This document shows, piece after piece, positions 25,473-32,227 of a stretch of DNA of 64,000 nucleotides. The notes under the pieces were generated by a model. It made no database searches and was not told where the DNA came from. It saw only the letters and a list, made by a program, of their open reading frames with translations. The position numbers were made by a program, and so were the translations under genes. The first letter of the stretch is position 1. Every line of letters begins with the position of its first letter. This DNA comes from Chloroflexota bacterium (GTDB lineage Bacteria > Chloroflexota > Limnocylindria > Limnocylindrales > CSP1-4): NCBI GenBank assembly GCA_019637815.1, contig JAHBUZ010000005.1, positions 62,001 to 126,000 of the forward strand. Direction: 5' to 3'.

Positions 25473-26485
25473 AGGGCGCCCTTCCGCAACAGGTGAACGA
25501 GGAAGAACAGACCGCCGCCGAGCTCGATGATGACCGTCAGCATGCCCGCCGCGTAGAACACGTGCCGCAGCACGAAGTATCCGGTCAGGAGCATGGCCAT
25601 GGCCAGCAGCGCCGCGAACGGCAGCACGACCCGGTGCTGGGAGGAGCCCGACAGTTGATACGCGAGGGTCGCCACGATGAAGCCCAGGAACGTCATGGGC
25701 CCCACCATCGTGGTGGAGATGGAGATGAGCACCGCGACGAGGATGAGCAGCACCGTGACGTCACGCTTGTACGACACACCCAGGCCGGTCGCCATGTCGC
25801 GGCCCAGCGCGAGCACGTCCAGCCGGTACCGCGCCCGCATGGTCTCCAGCAGCACACCGCCGATGATGACCGCGGCCCACGGCAGGTACTCGGCGTTGGA
25901 GTTGCTCAGGTTGCCGAACAGCCGCGCGGACAGCAGGTCGAACTCGCTCGGGGTCAGCAGCCGCTGCATCACCGTGGACAGCGAGCCGAAGGCGACACCG
26001 AACACGATGCCCACGAGCAGCATGATGTGCAGGTCCCCGCGTCTGCCCGAGAACAGCCAGCCGTACAGCAGCGTCGCGAAGATCACCATGAGCAGGCTCT
26101 GGAGGATGACCTTGGGCAGCCCGTCGGTCGCGGCGAGCGCGGCACCGCCCATGAAGAACACGAGGCCGGTCTGCATCACGACATAGAGCGCGTCGAAGCC
26201 CATGATCGAGGGCGTGAGGATCCGGTTGCTCGTGGCGGTGTGGAACAGCACGGTGGCGAGTGCCTGGCAGATGGCGACCACCGCGATCGTGGCCACCGTG
26301 ACGATCCGCAGGTCGACCGCGAGCCAGAAGCCGCGTCGCGACGGGTCCAGCGGGATGTCGTAGGTGAGCAGGCCCACGGCGGCTGTCAGCACCACCAGCC
26401 CCAGGAGGACGAAGCGCACCCACACGCGGGGCGCCCGCATGCCGGGGATGGCCACGGACGCAGCCGCGGCGGTCGCCTCAGTCAT
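25469..26485 (-). CDS. Iron-siderophore ABC transporter permease (second)
   Basis: A 338-aa permease of the FecCD family with about nine to ten helices. Characteristic segments are ASNRILTPSIMGFDALYV and LGVSYKRDVTVLLILVAVLISISTT, and VGPMTFLGFIVATLAYQL near the coupling region. The N-terminal hydrophilic stretch is longer than usual. It overlaps the first permease gene by eight bases and the ATPase gene by four, so the three are translationally linked. It pairs with the first permease as a heterodimer. Confidence 0.92.
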   Translation of the reverse strand: MTEATAAAASVAIPGMRAPRVWVRFVLLGLVVLTAAVGLLTYDIPLDPSRRGFWLAVDLRIVTVATIAVVAICQALATVLFHTATSNRILTPSIMGFDALYVVMQTGLVFFMGGAALAATDGLPKVILQSLLMVIFATLLYGWLFSGRRGDLHIMLLVGIVFGVAFGSLSTVMQRLLTPSEFDLLSARLFGNLSNSNAEYLPWAAVIIGGVLLETMRARYRLDVLALGRDMATGLGVSYKRDVTVLLILVAVLISISTTMVGPMTFLGFIVATLAYQLSGSSQHRVVLPFAALLAMAMLLTGYFVLRHVFYAAGMLTVIIELGGGLFFLVHLLRKGAL

Positions 26486-27446
26486 GCGGGCGCAGCCGCA
26501 GCAGGAGGCAGATGAACACCGCGGAGCCGAGCAGCCCCAGGATCATCGAGACCGGGACCTCGAAGGGCATCCGGACCACCCGCCCCACGATGTCGCACAC
26601 GACGATGATCGCGATGCCGCCGAGGCACACCCACGGCAGGTTCGCGCGCAGGTCGTCACCGCGCCACATGGAGACGAGGTTGGGTACGACGAGGCCCAGG
26701 AACGGCAGGAAGCCCACCACCACGGTGGTCACGCCCGTGGCGCAGGCCACGAGCGCCGTCCCCAGCAGCAGCACCCGGTCGTAGTCCAGGCCGAGCGAGG
26801 TCGCCACGTCCTTGCCCAGGCTCGCTGCGGTGAGCCGGTTCGCCATGACCGCGACCGCCACGACCACGATCGCAACCACCCACAGCGGCTCGTAGCGACC
26901 CCGCACGATCGGCGTGAAGCTGCCCATGAACCAGGTGCCCAGCATCTGGAGGGAGTTCGTGCTCACCGCCAGGTACGTCGTGAACGCGGCGACGACGGCG
27001 CCCAGCATGATGCCGATGAGTGGCACCACCAGCGACGTCCGGAGCACCACCCGTCGCAGGATGGCGAGGAAGACGAGGGTGCCCCCGAACGCGGTGGCAC
27101 TGGCCAGCGCCATGCGCGTGAACACGTCGGCGCCCGGCAGCAGCAGCACCGTGCCCAGCAGCCCCAGCGCTGCCCACTCCGCCGTGCCAGTGGTCGTGGG
27201 CTCCACGAAGCGGTTCTGGGTGAGCAGCTGGATGACCAGGCCCGCCACGCTCATGGCACACCCCGCGAGCACCAGGGCGACGGTCCGTGGCACCCGGGTG
27301 ATCCAGAGCATCTCGGCACCCAGCGCGTCCGAATCGAGGTCATAGACCCCCACGAAGAGCGACACCACGACGATCCCGGCCACGATGACCATCGCGGCCG
27401 GGAGTGCGAGGCGCCGACCCCGGCGTGCGGGCGCGGACGCGGTCAT
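26478..27446 (-). CDS. Iron-siderophore ABC transporter permease (first)
   Basis: A 322-aa FecCD-family permease, with VPRTVALVLAGCAMSVAGLVIQ near the first helices (the ligand-gate region of BtuC-like permeases), TTGTAEWAALGLLG, and VVGFLPFLGLVVPNLV at the coupling helix. It follows the binding-protein gene after a 57-base gap holding a strong hairpin, which probably lowers permease expression relative to the binding protein. Confidence 0.92.
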   Translation of the reverse strand: MTASAPARRGRRLALPAAMVIVAGIVVVSLFVGVYDLDSDALGAEMLWITRVPRTVALVLAGCAMSVAGLVIQLLTQNRFVEPTTTGTAEWAALGLLGTVLLLPGADVFTRMALASATAFGGTLVFLAILRRVVLRTSLVVPLIGIMLGAVVAAFTTYLAVSTNSLQMLGTWFMGSFTPIVRGRYEPLWVVAIVVVAVAVMANRLTAASLGKDVATSLGLDYDRVLLLGTALVACATGVTTVVVGFLPFLGLVVPNLVSMWRGDDLRANLPWVCLGGIAIIVVCDIVGRVVRMPFEVPVSMILGLLGSAVFICLLLRLRPHD

Positions 27447-27466
27447 CGATGCTCGTGTGGCGATGT

Positions 27467-27497
27467 GCGGCGGCGCCCATCACGATGGGGCCGCCGC
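27467..27497 (-). terminator. Intra-operon hairpin between binding protein and permease genes
   Basis: GCGGCGGC (27467-27474) pairs with GCCGCCGC (27490-27497), extended by CCCAT (27476-27480) with ATGGG (27485-27489) around a four-base loop, with one bulged base. The location between a solute-binding gene and its permeases suggests partial termination or 3'-end protection of the upstream mRNA. Confidence 0.65.
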
Positions 27498-27503
27498 GAA
27501 AGG

Positions 27504-28463
27504 TCAGGGGGCGGCGGCGAACGCTGCGGCGATGTCCGCGTAGAGCCCGGTGTACGCCTGGATCCCCTCGTCGAGGTAGAAGCTGGGTGCCAGGTAGATG
27601 ATCTGGCCCTGCTGCACGGCCGTCACGTTCTGGAGCGCCTCGGAGCCCTCGATGAGCTCCTTCGCCGCCGTGTAGCCCTCGTCGAGCCACATGCCGTCCC
27701 GGTCCAGCACGATCAGCCAGTCGGGATTCGCCGCAGCGATCGCCTCCACGCTGATGTCGTCACCGTGCGTGGCGTCCTCGCCTTCCTGGTCGATGGCCGG
27801 CACGAGACCCAGCGTGGGGAACACCACGCCCACCGAGCGACCGGTGCCCGGCGCGGCATACGCGATGGCGTTCTCGGACGTCAGCAGGCCCATCACGGTG
27901 TCGGTACCGTTGTAGGCCTCCCTCGCGCTCGCGACCGCTGCGTCGAGCGCATCGTTGATCGCCTGGGCATCCGCCTCGCGTGCGAAGACCTGACCCAGGA
28001 TGGACGTCTGGCGCTTGAGCTCCGAGATATGGTCCTCGCCGTCGCGGGCGTTCGTCTCGATGGTCGCCGGCTGGATCCTCCGGAGATCCTCGTAGTAGCT
28101 CCCGAACCGGTAGCCACCGATGATGAGGTCCGGCTCCGCGGCGATGACCGCCTCCAGGTCGGGCTCGCGATGGAGGCCGACATCCAGGATCGCTGGATCG
28201 TCGGTGAGGTTCGGCCAGAGGTCGTACATCAGGGGCTTCGGGACGGCAACGACCGGGACCTCCCAGTCGCTCAGCGTCTGGAACGACGTGTTGTCGAGCG
28301 CGACGAGCCGCGCGGGGTTCACGGGCACGGTGATCTCGCCGTGGTTGTCCACGATGGTGACCGTCGCGGTGTCCTGCGCGACGGCGGTGGCTGCGAGCGA
28401 GGTGGCGAGCAGGACGCCCATGACCACCGACCCGACGAGACGGCCCTGCCGCGAGGTTCCCAT
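27504..28463 (-). CDS. Iron-siderophore ABC transporter substrate-binding protein
   Basis: A 319-aa class III binding protein of the YclQ/FepB type. ATG 28463 is chosen for the upstream GGAGGGAA. Residues 1-30 form a signal peptide that ends ATAVAQ and has no lipobox cysteine. The mature protein begins TVTIVDNHGEITVPVNPARLVALD, followed by IAAEPDLIIGGYR, the typical first-lobe motif, and a C-terminal QIIYLAPSFY segment. It binds a ferric siderophore outside the cell. It heads a minus-strand operon with two permeases and an ATPase, and is probably repressed through the upstream iron box. Confidence 0.92.
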   Translation of the reverse strand: MGTSRQGRLVGSVVMGVLLATSLAATAVAQDTATVTIVDNHGEITVPVNPARLVALDNTSFQTLSDWEVPVVAVPKPLMYDLWPNLTDDPAILDVGLHREPDLEAVIAAEPDLIIGGYRFGSYYEDLRRIQPATIETNARDGEDHISELKRQTSILGQVFAREADAQAINDALDAAVASAREAYNGTDTVMGLLTSENAIAYAAPGTGRSVGVVFPTLGLVPAIDQEGEDATHGDDISVEAIAAANPDWLIVLDRDGMWLDEGYTAAKELIEGSEALQNVTAVQQGQIIYLAPSFYLDEGIQAYTGLYADIAAAFAAAP

Positions 28464-28525
28464 GGATGATTCCCTCCCTGTCCCAGGCGGGCGCCGCGAC
28501 ACGTGAGGCAGGCGCCCTTGTATAT

Positions 28526-28544
28526 GTCAGTCATGCTAACCTAA
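28526..28544. promoter_or_regulatory. DtxR/IdeR-like iron box
   Basis: The sequence at 28526-28544 matches the DtxR/IdeR consensus TTAGGTTAGSCTAACCTAA at 14 of 19 positions, with one half-site (GCTAACCTAA, 28535-28544) perfect. It lies between the divergent siderophore operon and the siderophore-interacting protein gene and touches the TAATCT box of the latter, so an iron-loaded repressor could silence both directions. The match was counted by eye. Confidence 0.7.
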
Positions 28545-28555
28545 TCTTCTGATAC
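28542..28555 (+). promoter_or_regulatory. TAATCT -10-like box of the siderophore-interacting protein gene
   Basis: TAATCT (28542-28547) is followed after eight bases by ATG 28556, with no Shine-Dalgarno, suggesting a leaderless transcript. The box overlaps the right end of the iron box. Confidence 0.55.
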
Positions 28556-29404
28556 ATGGCTCCTTCACCTATTCATGGACCGTCAGGAGGCCGATCGCCA
28601 GTGGCATCTCGCGCCGTGGATCCACCCGACCAGGAGGACCTCGTCCGTCACCCGATCGTCCTTCGCCGGCTGCGGGTGAGCCGCGTCGCGGACGTCGGGC
28701 CGCGGATGCGCCGCATCACGTTGGCCGGCGAGGAGCTGGGTGCCTTCCGGAGGGACGGCCTCGACCTGCCTGCCTTCCGGACCGCTGCCCACGACGACCA
28801 CGTCAAGGTGTTCCTCGCCGTGCCGGGCGCTACGCCCGTGCTGCCGATCCAACGCGGTGACCACCTGGACTGGCCGAGCGATCCGCGGCCGCTCGACCGC
28901 GAGTACACCGTGCGGCGCTTCGATCCGGTCGCAGGCGAGCTGGACCTGGACATCCTGGTCCACGGTGCCGCACCGGGTGCCGCATGGGCCGCAGCAGCGC
29001 GGCCGGGCGATGTGCTCCACCTGGGTGGACCACGAGCGTCCCATCTGCCACCACGCACGGCGTCGGAGGTGCATCTCATCGCCGACCTGACGGGATGCCC
29101 GGCCATCGAGCGCTGGCTGGAGGCGCCACCCATCGAGGCGCCGGTGCACGTCACGCTCCTGGCGGCGCCGGATGAGCCATGGGCGGCCCACGGTGCGGCG
29201 TCCATGACGCGACTGCGCGATCCCATGGAGGCGACCGACCTCGATCGACTCCCCCGTCCTGCCGCCGACGCGTACGTGTGGGTGGCCGCCGAGGGGTCAC
29301 AGGTCGCGCTGATCCGGGCGCACCTGGAGGCGGTCGGGGTGCCGAGGTCCCGCGTGCGCGCCAGTGCCTACTGGTGGCGCGAGGGTGCGTCCGTCGAGGA
29401 GTAG
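28556..29404 (+). CDS. Siderophore-interacting protein (FAD-dependent ferric-siderophore reductase)
   Basis: A 282-aa flavoprotein of the ViuB/SIP family that reduces ferric siderophore to release iron in the cytoplasm. The N-terminal FAD-binding barrel has PRMRRITLAGEEL and REYTVRRFDP, the expected R-x-Y-T flavin motif. The NAD(P)H-like domain has GDVLHLGGPRAS and HLIADLTGCPAIERWLEAPP. The C-terminus AYWWREGAS matches the family's YWR-G ending. It is divergent from the siderophore importer genes across a shared iron box, so uptake and release are probably co-regulated. Confidence 0.9.
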   Translation: MAPSPIHGPSGGRSPVASRAVDPPDQEDLVRHPIVLRRLRVSRVADVGPRMRRITLAGEELGAFRRDGLDLPAFRTAAHDDHVKVFLAVPGATPVLPIQRGDHLDWPSDPRPLDREYTVRRFDPVAGELDLDILVHGAAPGAAWAAAARPGDVLHLGGPRASHLPPRTASEVHLIADLTGCPAIERWLEAPPIEAPVHVTLLAAPDEPWAAHGAASMTRLRDPMEATDLDRLPRPAADAYVWVAAEGSQVALIRAHLEAVGVPRSRVRASAYWWREGASVEE

Positions 29405-29539
29405 GCGTTCGCGCGGGCGACGGGTCGGTCGGCGGGCTCGTACGCTCGCTCCGTGCGTCGGCCGGGCTCGCCGCCGGCGAGGTGTCGGGCCAGCGCGCGG
29501 CGCACCCGTCGATGATGCGCCGGACCGCCGTGGGTCGTG

Positions 29540-30367
29540 CTACTCGTCCGCGACGGGTGCCAGCCGCACGGCGGCCACGAACGCCCGGTAGGCCTCCACG
29601 CCGTCCGCGGCCATGAACCGCACGCCCCGGTCACCGACCCGCGCGAACCCGGGGATGACCGCCGCGAAGTCCGCCTGGCCGGCGTGCCGCAGCTCGATCC
29701 CCACCTCGATGGGTGTCGCCAGCCGGAGCACCTCCAACTCCCCGGCCGCGGCTCGCTCCACGGCGCGCTGCGCAGCCGCCGCGATGAGCGATCGCGCCAC
29801 GTTCGGGTGGACCGAATCGGCGGCCTGCCAACCGCGCCCGTGCTTGACGATGACCCGCTCCGCCCAGGGCAGCCACTCGGCGACCTCGTCCGCGAGCGCG
29901 TCGTCACCCGTCACGAGACCCACGGGGATACCCAGCGCCCCCAGGTACAGGCCATTGATGCCGTACTCCCCTGTCGGCCGTCCGGCCAGGGTCGTGAGCG
30001 TCGGACCACCCGTGTAGGTGTGGGCGATGGTGCCCCGGGGATGCCCCGCCCGGGCGTGGTAGCCCACGAACAACGCGACGTCGAACCGTCCCTCGTCCGC
30101 TGCCTCCACCATGGAGAGCGCCTTGCGGCCCTGGACCAGGCGCGCCCGCTCGTCGATCGCCTCGGGTGACAGGTTGAACATCGGCCCGTGGGAGTCGTTG
30201 ACGACCACCTCGGTCGCACCGCCCAGGAAGGCACCGGCCACCGCGGCGTTCGCCTCCCCCTCCATGAGCCGGCACGCGGCGGGATAGCCCGCATCGCCAC
30301 GTCCCGTGGGCGCCGTGTGGCTGACCCCCGCGACCCCTTCCATGTCCACCGAGACATACACCCGCAT
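29540..30367 (-). CDS. M55 family zinc D-aminopeptidase (DppA-like)
   Basis: A 275-aa metallopeptidase. From ATG 30367 the zinc ligands fall almost exactly where B. subtilis DppA has them: D8 and E10 (DMEGVAGV), H60 (NDSHGPM), H104 (GYHARAG) and E134 (GEYGIN), with H116 as catalytic residue (AHTYTGG). DppA releases N-terminal D-amino acids from short peptides and may recycle cell-wall D-Ala peptides. The start overlaps the stop of the MoaD-MoaE fusion by one base (TGATG), an odd functional pairing. Confidence 0.92.
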   Translation of the reverse strand: MRVYVSVDMEGVAGVSHTAPTGRGDAGYPAACRLMEGEANAAVAGAFLGGATEVVVNDSHGPMFNLSPEAIDERARLVQGRKALSMVEAADEGRFDVALFVGYHARAGHPRGTIAHTYTGGPTLTTLAGRPTGEYGINGLYLGALGIPVGLVTGDDALADEVAEWLPWAERVIVKHGRGWQAADSVHPNVARSLIAAAAQRAVERAAAGELEVLRLATPIEVGIELRHAGQADFAAVIPGFARVGDRGVRFMAADGVEAYRAFVAAVRLAPVADE

Positions 30368-31170
30368 CAGCCCGCTTCCTTCCCCGTGCCCTGCTCGCCC
30401 GGTGACCCGGGTCCCTCCTTCGGCCCGGGGCGTGCCGGTGCACCGATCCAGACCTCGCCGTCCGCGAACCGCTCCTGCTTCCAGATGGGCGCCCGGGCCT
30501 TGAGCTCCTCGATGGCATAGCGACACGCATCGAACGCAGGCCCCCGATGCTCCGCGGCGGCCACGATGCATACGCTCGCCTCCCCCACCGGCACCTCGCC
30601 GGTCCGATGGAGGATCGCGATGCGGTCCACGCCGAACCGGGCGTCGATCTCGTCGGCGATGACATCCAGCACCGAGATGGCCATGGGCTCGAACGCCTCG
30701 TACCAGAGCGTCTCGACGGCGCCGCCGGGCGTCACGCCAGGCGGGTCCTGGCCGGGAGCCGGCGTGCCGGGCGTCTCGCGGGTCTGGCCGAGGAACGTGA
30801 CCACCGCCCCGGTGCGACTCGTGGCCAGCTCCCGGTGGATCAGGTGCGGGAGGTCGTCCGGGAACGGCTCGGACCACAGCTCGATGCGCCGCCGGGCGCC
30901 CGGGTGTCCCACGGCCGCCTCCCCAGACCCCCCTGCGACGGGTGGGATGAGGGCCAGCTCGTCGCCGTCCGCGAGCACGTCCAGGGCATCCGCGTAGACG
31001 CCATTGCGCGCGAATCGGATGCTCCCGGCAGCGGGCGCCAGCGCCGGGAACCCGGCGACCAGATGGTCCCAGGCCGTCCCGATGGTGGCCATCTCCGGGA
31101 GATCGATCGATCGCTCCCGCCAGCCGAGCTGCTGCCGCTGGAGCGCGAACAGCCGCACCGTGATGCGCAC
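30367..31170 (-). CDS. Molybdopterin synthase MoaD-MoaE fusion
   Basis: A 267-aa protein joining both subunits of molybdopterin synthase, which adds dithiolene sulfur to precursor Z (cPMP). Residues 1-81 are MoaD-like and end ALIPPVAGG, the diglycine that must become a thiocarboxylate. A ~15-residue linker follows. Residues ~96-250 are MoaE, with VVTFLGQTRE, ILHRTGEVPVGEASV, HRGPAFDACRYAIEELK and APIWKQERFADG. A fused architecture of this kind is known from mycobacterial MoaX, which is cut after the diglycine. A similar cleavage is inferred here, since the glycine must be free. It lies between a membrane protein gene (4-base gap) and the M55 peptidase gene (1-base overlap). Confidence 0.92.
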   Translation of the reverse strand: MRITVRLFALQRQQLGWRERSIDLPEMATIGTAWDHLVAGFPALAPAAGSIRFARNGVYADALDVLADGDELALIPPVAGGSGEAAVGHPGARRRIELWSEPFPDDLPHLIHRELATSRTGAVVTFLGQTRETPGTPAPGQDPPGVTPGGAVETLWYEAFEPMAISVLDVIADEIDARFGVDRIAILHRTGEVPVGEASVCIVAAAEHRGPAFDACRYAIEELKARAPIWKQERFADGEVWIGAPARPGPKEGPGSPGEQGTGKEAG

Positions 31171-31174
31171 GGCG

Positions 31175-32002
31175 TCAGACCAGGAGCCCGACCGAGAACG
31201 CCAGGCCGGCTCCCACGATGGTCGATGCGAGCACCAGCGCGAGCTCGATGTACAGCAGCCCCGTGGCCGACTCCATCGAGCGGGTCTGGGCGGTCTTCCA
31301 GGACATCCAGGACAGCAGCAGCGGGAACAGGATGCCCACGATGAGTCGGAGCCAGACGAACAGCGCCTGCGAGCCGGTGAGCGCCGCGAAGGGCGGGCCG
31401 GCCGGATAGCCCACGGCGAGCCAGACCAGGAACAGCAGCAGCTGGATGCTGATGGCGACCGTCAGCAACCGCGTCGTGAGCACGAGCGGCTGCTCCGAGA
31501 TGCGAGGTGTCACGAGATACCAGTGCGCGAGGATCACCGCGGCGAGGGACCAGCCACCCACCACCGACAGTGACATCAGCTGCACGAACAAGGGCAGACC
31601 GTCCAGGACCCCGCCGCCCCAGCCGACCGCCCCGATGAGCACCGCGAGCGTGCCCGCCACGACCGCCGCGAGGCCGCTCCAGCGGGCCGTGCCACCCCGC
31701 AGCGTGGCGATGCCTGCCCAACCGCTCAGGATCACGAACGCGGCGAGGGCGAGGGAGCGCGGACCGTCCCAGTCGGGTGCCGCGACGATGGCCAGCTCGT
31801 CGGGTGACGGCAGACCGCTGTCCGTGCCCCAGCCGAGCGCCGCCAGCACCGTCGCGATGAGCGCGGTCGTGCCCACGAACCCCTTCGTGGCATCGGTCGT
31901 CTGGCGGAGCCCCCAGGCGAGCATGAAGCTGCCCAGCCCGAGACCCACGAGGAGGGCCCAGCTGACATAGGCGAAGCTCTGGACGATCTCCTGGGTGGCC
32001 AC
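31175..32002 (-). CDS. Polytopic membrane protein of unknown function
   Basis: A 275-aa protein with about eight hydrophobic helices and short loops; I do not recognise a family. The N-terminus is QSFAYVSWALLVGLGLGSF, and segments such as VVGGWSLAAVILAHWYLVTPRISEQPL in the middle hint at a heme or quinone membrane fold, but no clear ligand pattern is visible. GTG 32002 lies six bases after a TACACT box. It is first in an operon with moaD-moaE and the M55 peptidase; a link to molybdoenzymes is possible but not shown. Confidence 0.8.
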   Translation of the reverse strand: MATQEIVQSFAYVSWALLVGLGLGSFMLAWGLRQTTDATKGFVGTTALIATVLAALGWGTDSGLPSPDELAIVAAPDWDGPRSLALAAFVILSGWAGIATLRGGTARWSGLAAVVAGTLAVLIGAVGWGGGVLDGLPLFVQLMSLSVVGGWSLAAVILAHWYLVTPRISEQPLVLTTRLLTVAISIQLLLFLVWLAVGYPAGPPFAALTGSQALFVWLRLIVGILFPLLLSWMSWKTAQTRSMESATGLLYIELALVLASTIVGAGLAFSVGLLV

Positions 32003-32008
32003 GCACAG

Positions 32009-32014
32009 AGTGTA
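32009..32014 (-). promoter_or_regulatory. TACACT -10-like box, leaderless start of membrane protein gene
   Basis: On the minus strand, TACACT ends six bases before GTG 32002, and no Shine-Dalgarno is present. It belongs to the TANNNT boxes adjacent to start codons in this window. Confidence 0.5.
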
Positions 32015-32227
32015 TCGGGGTGAGCGTCAGCACTCCGGTCACGTCCCCAGGGCCGTCCGACCGGATGTGCCGGCCGTCCGGTCAGGTGCCCCCCGGACCA
32101 TCGGCCCCCTCGTTCGCGGTGGTCCGGTCTGGGATGGTCCAGAGGCCTGCGCGCCGTGCCAGGCAGTCGGCTCCCGGCATCCCGGCAGGGACCGTCGATC
32201 GCCACCCGCACGAGGGAGAGCGCCCGC

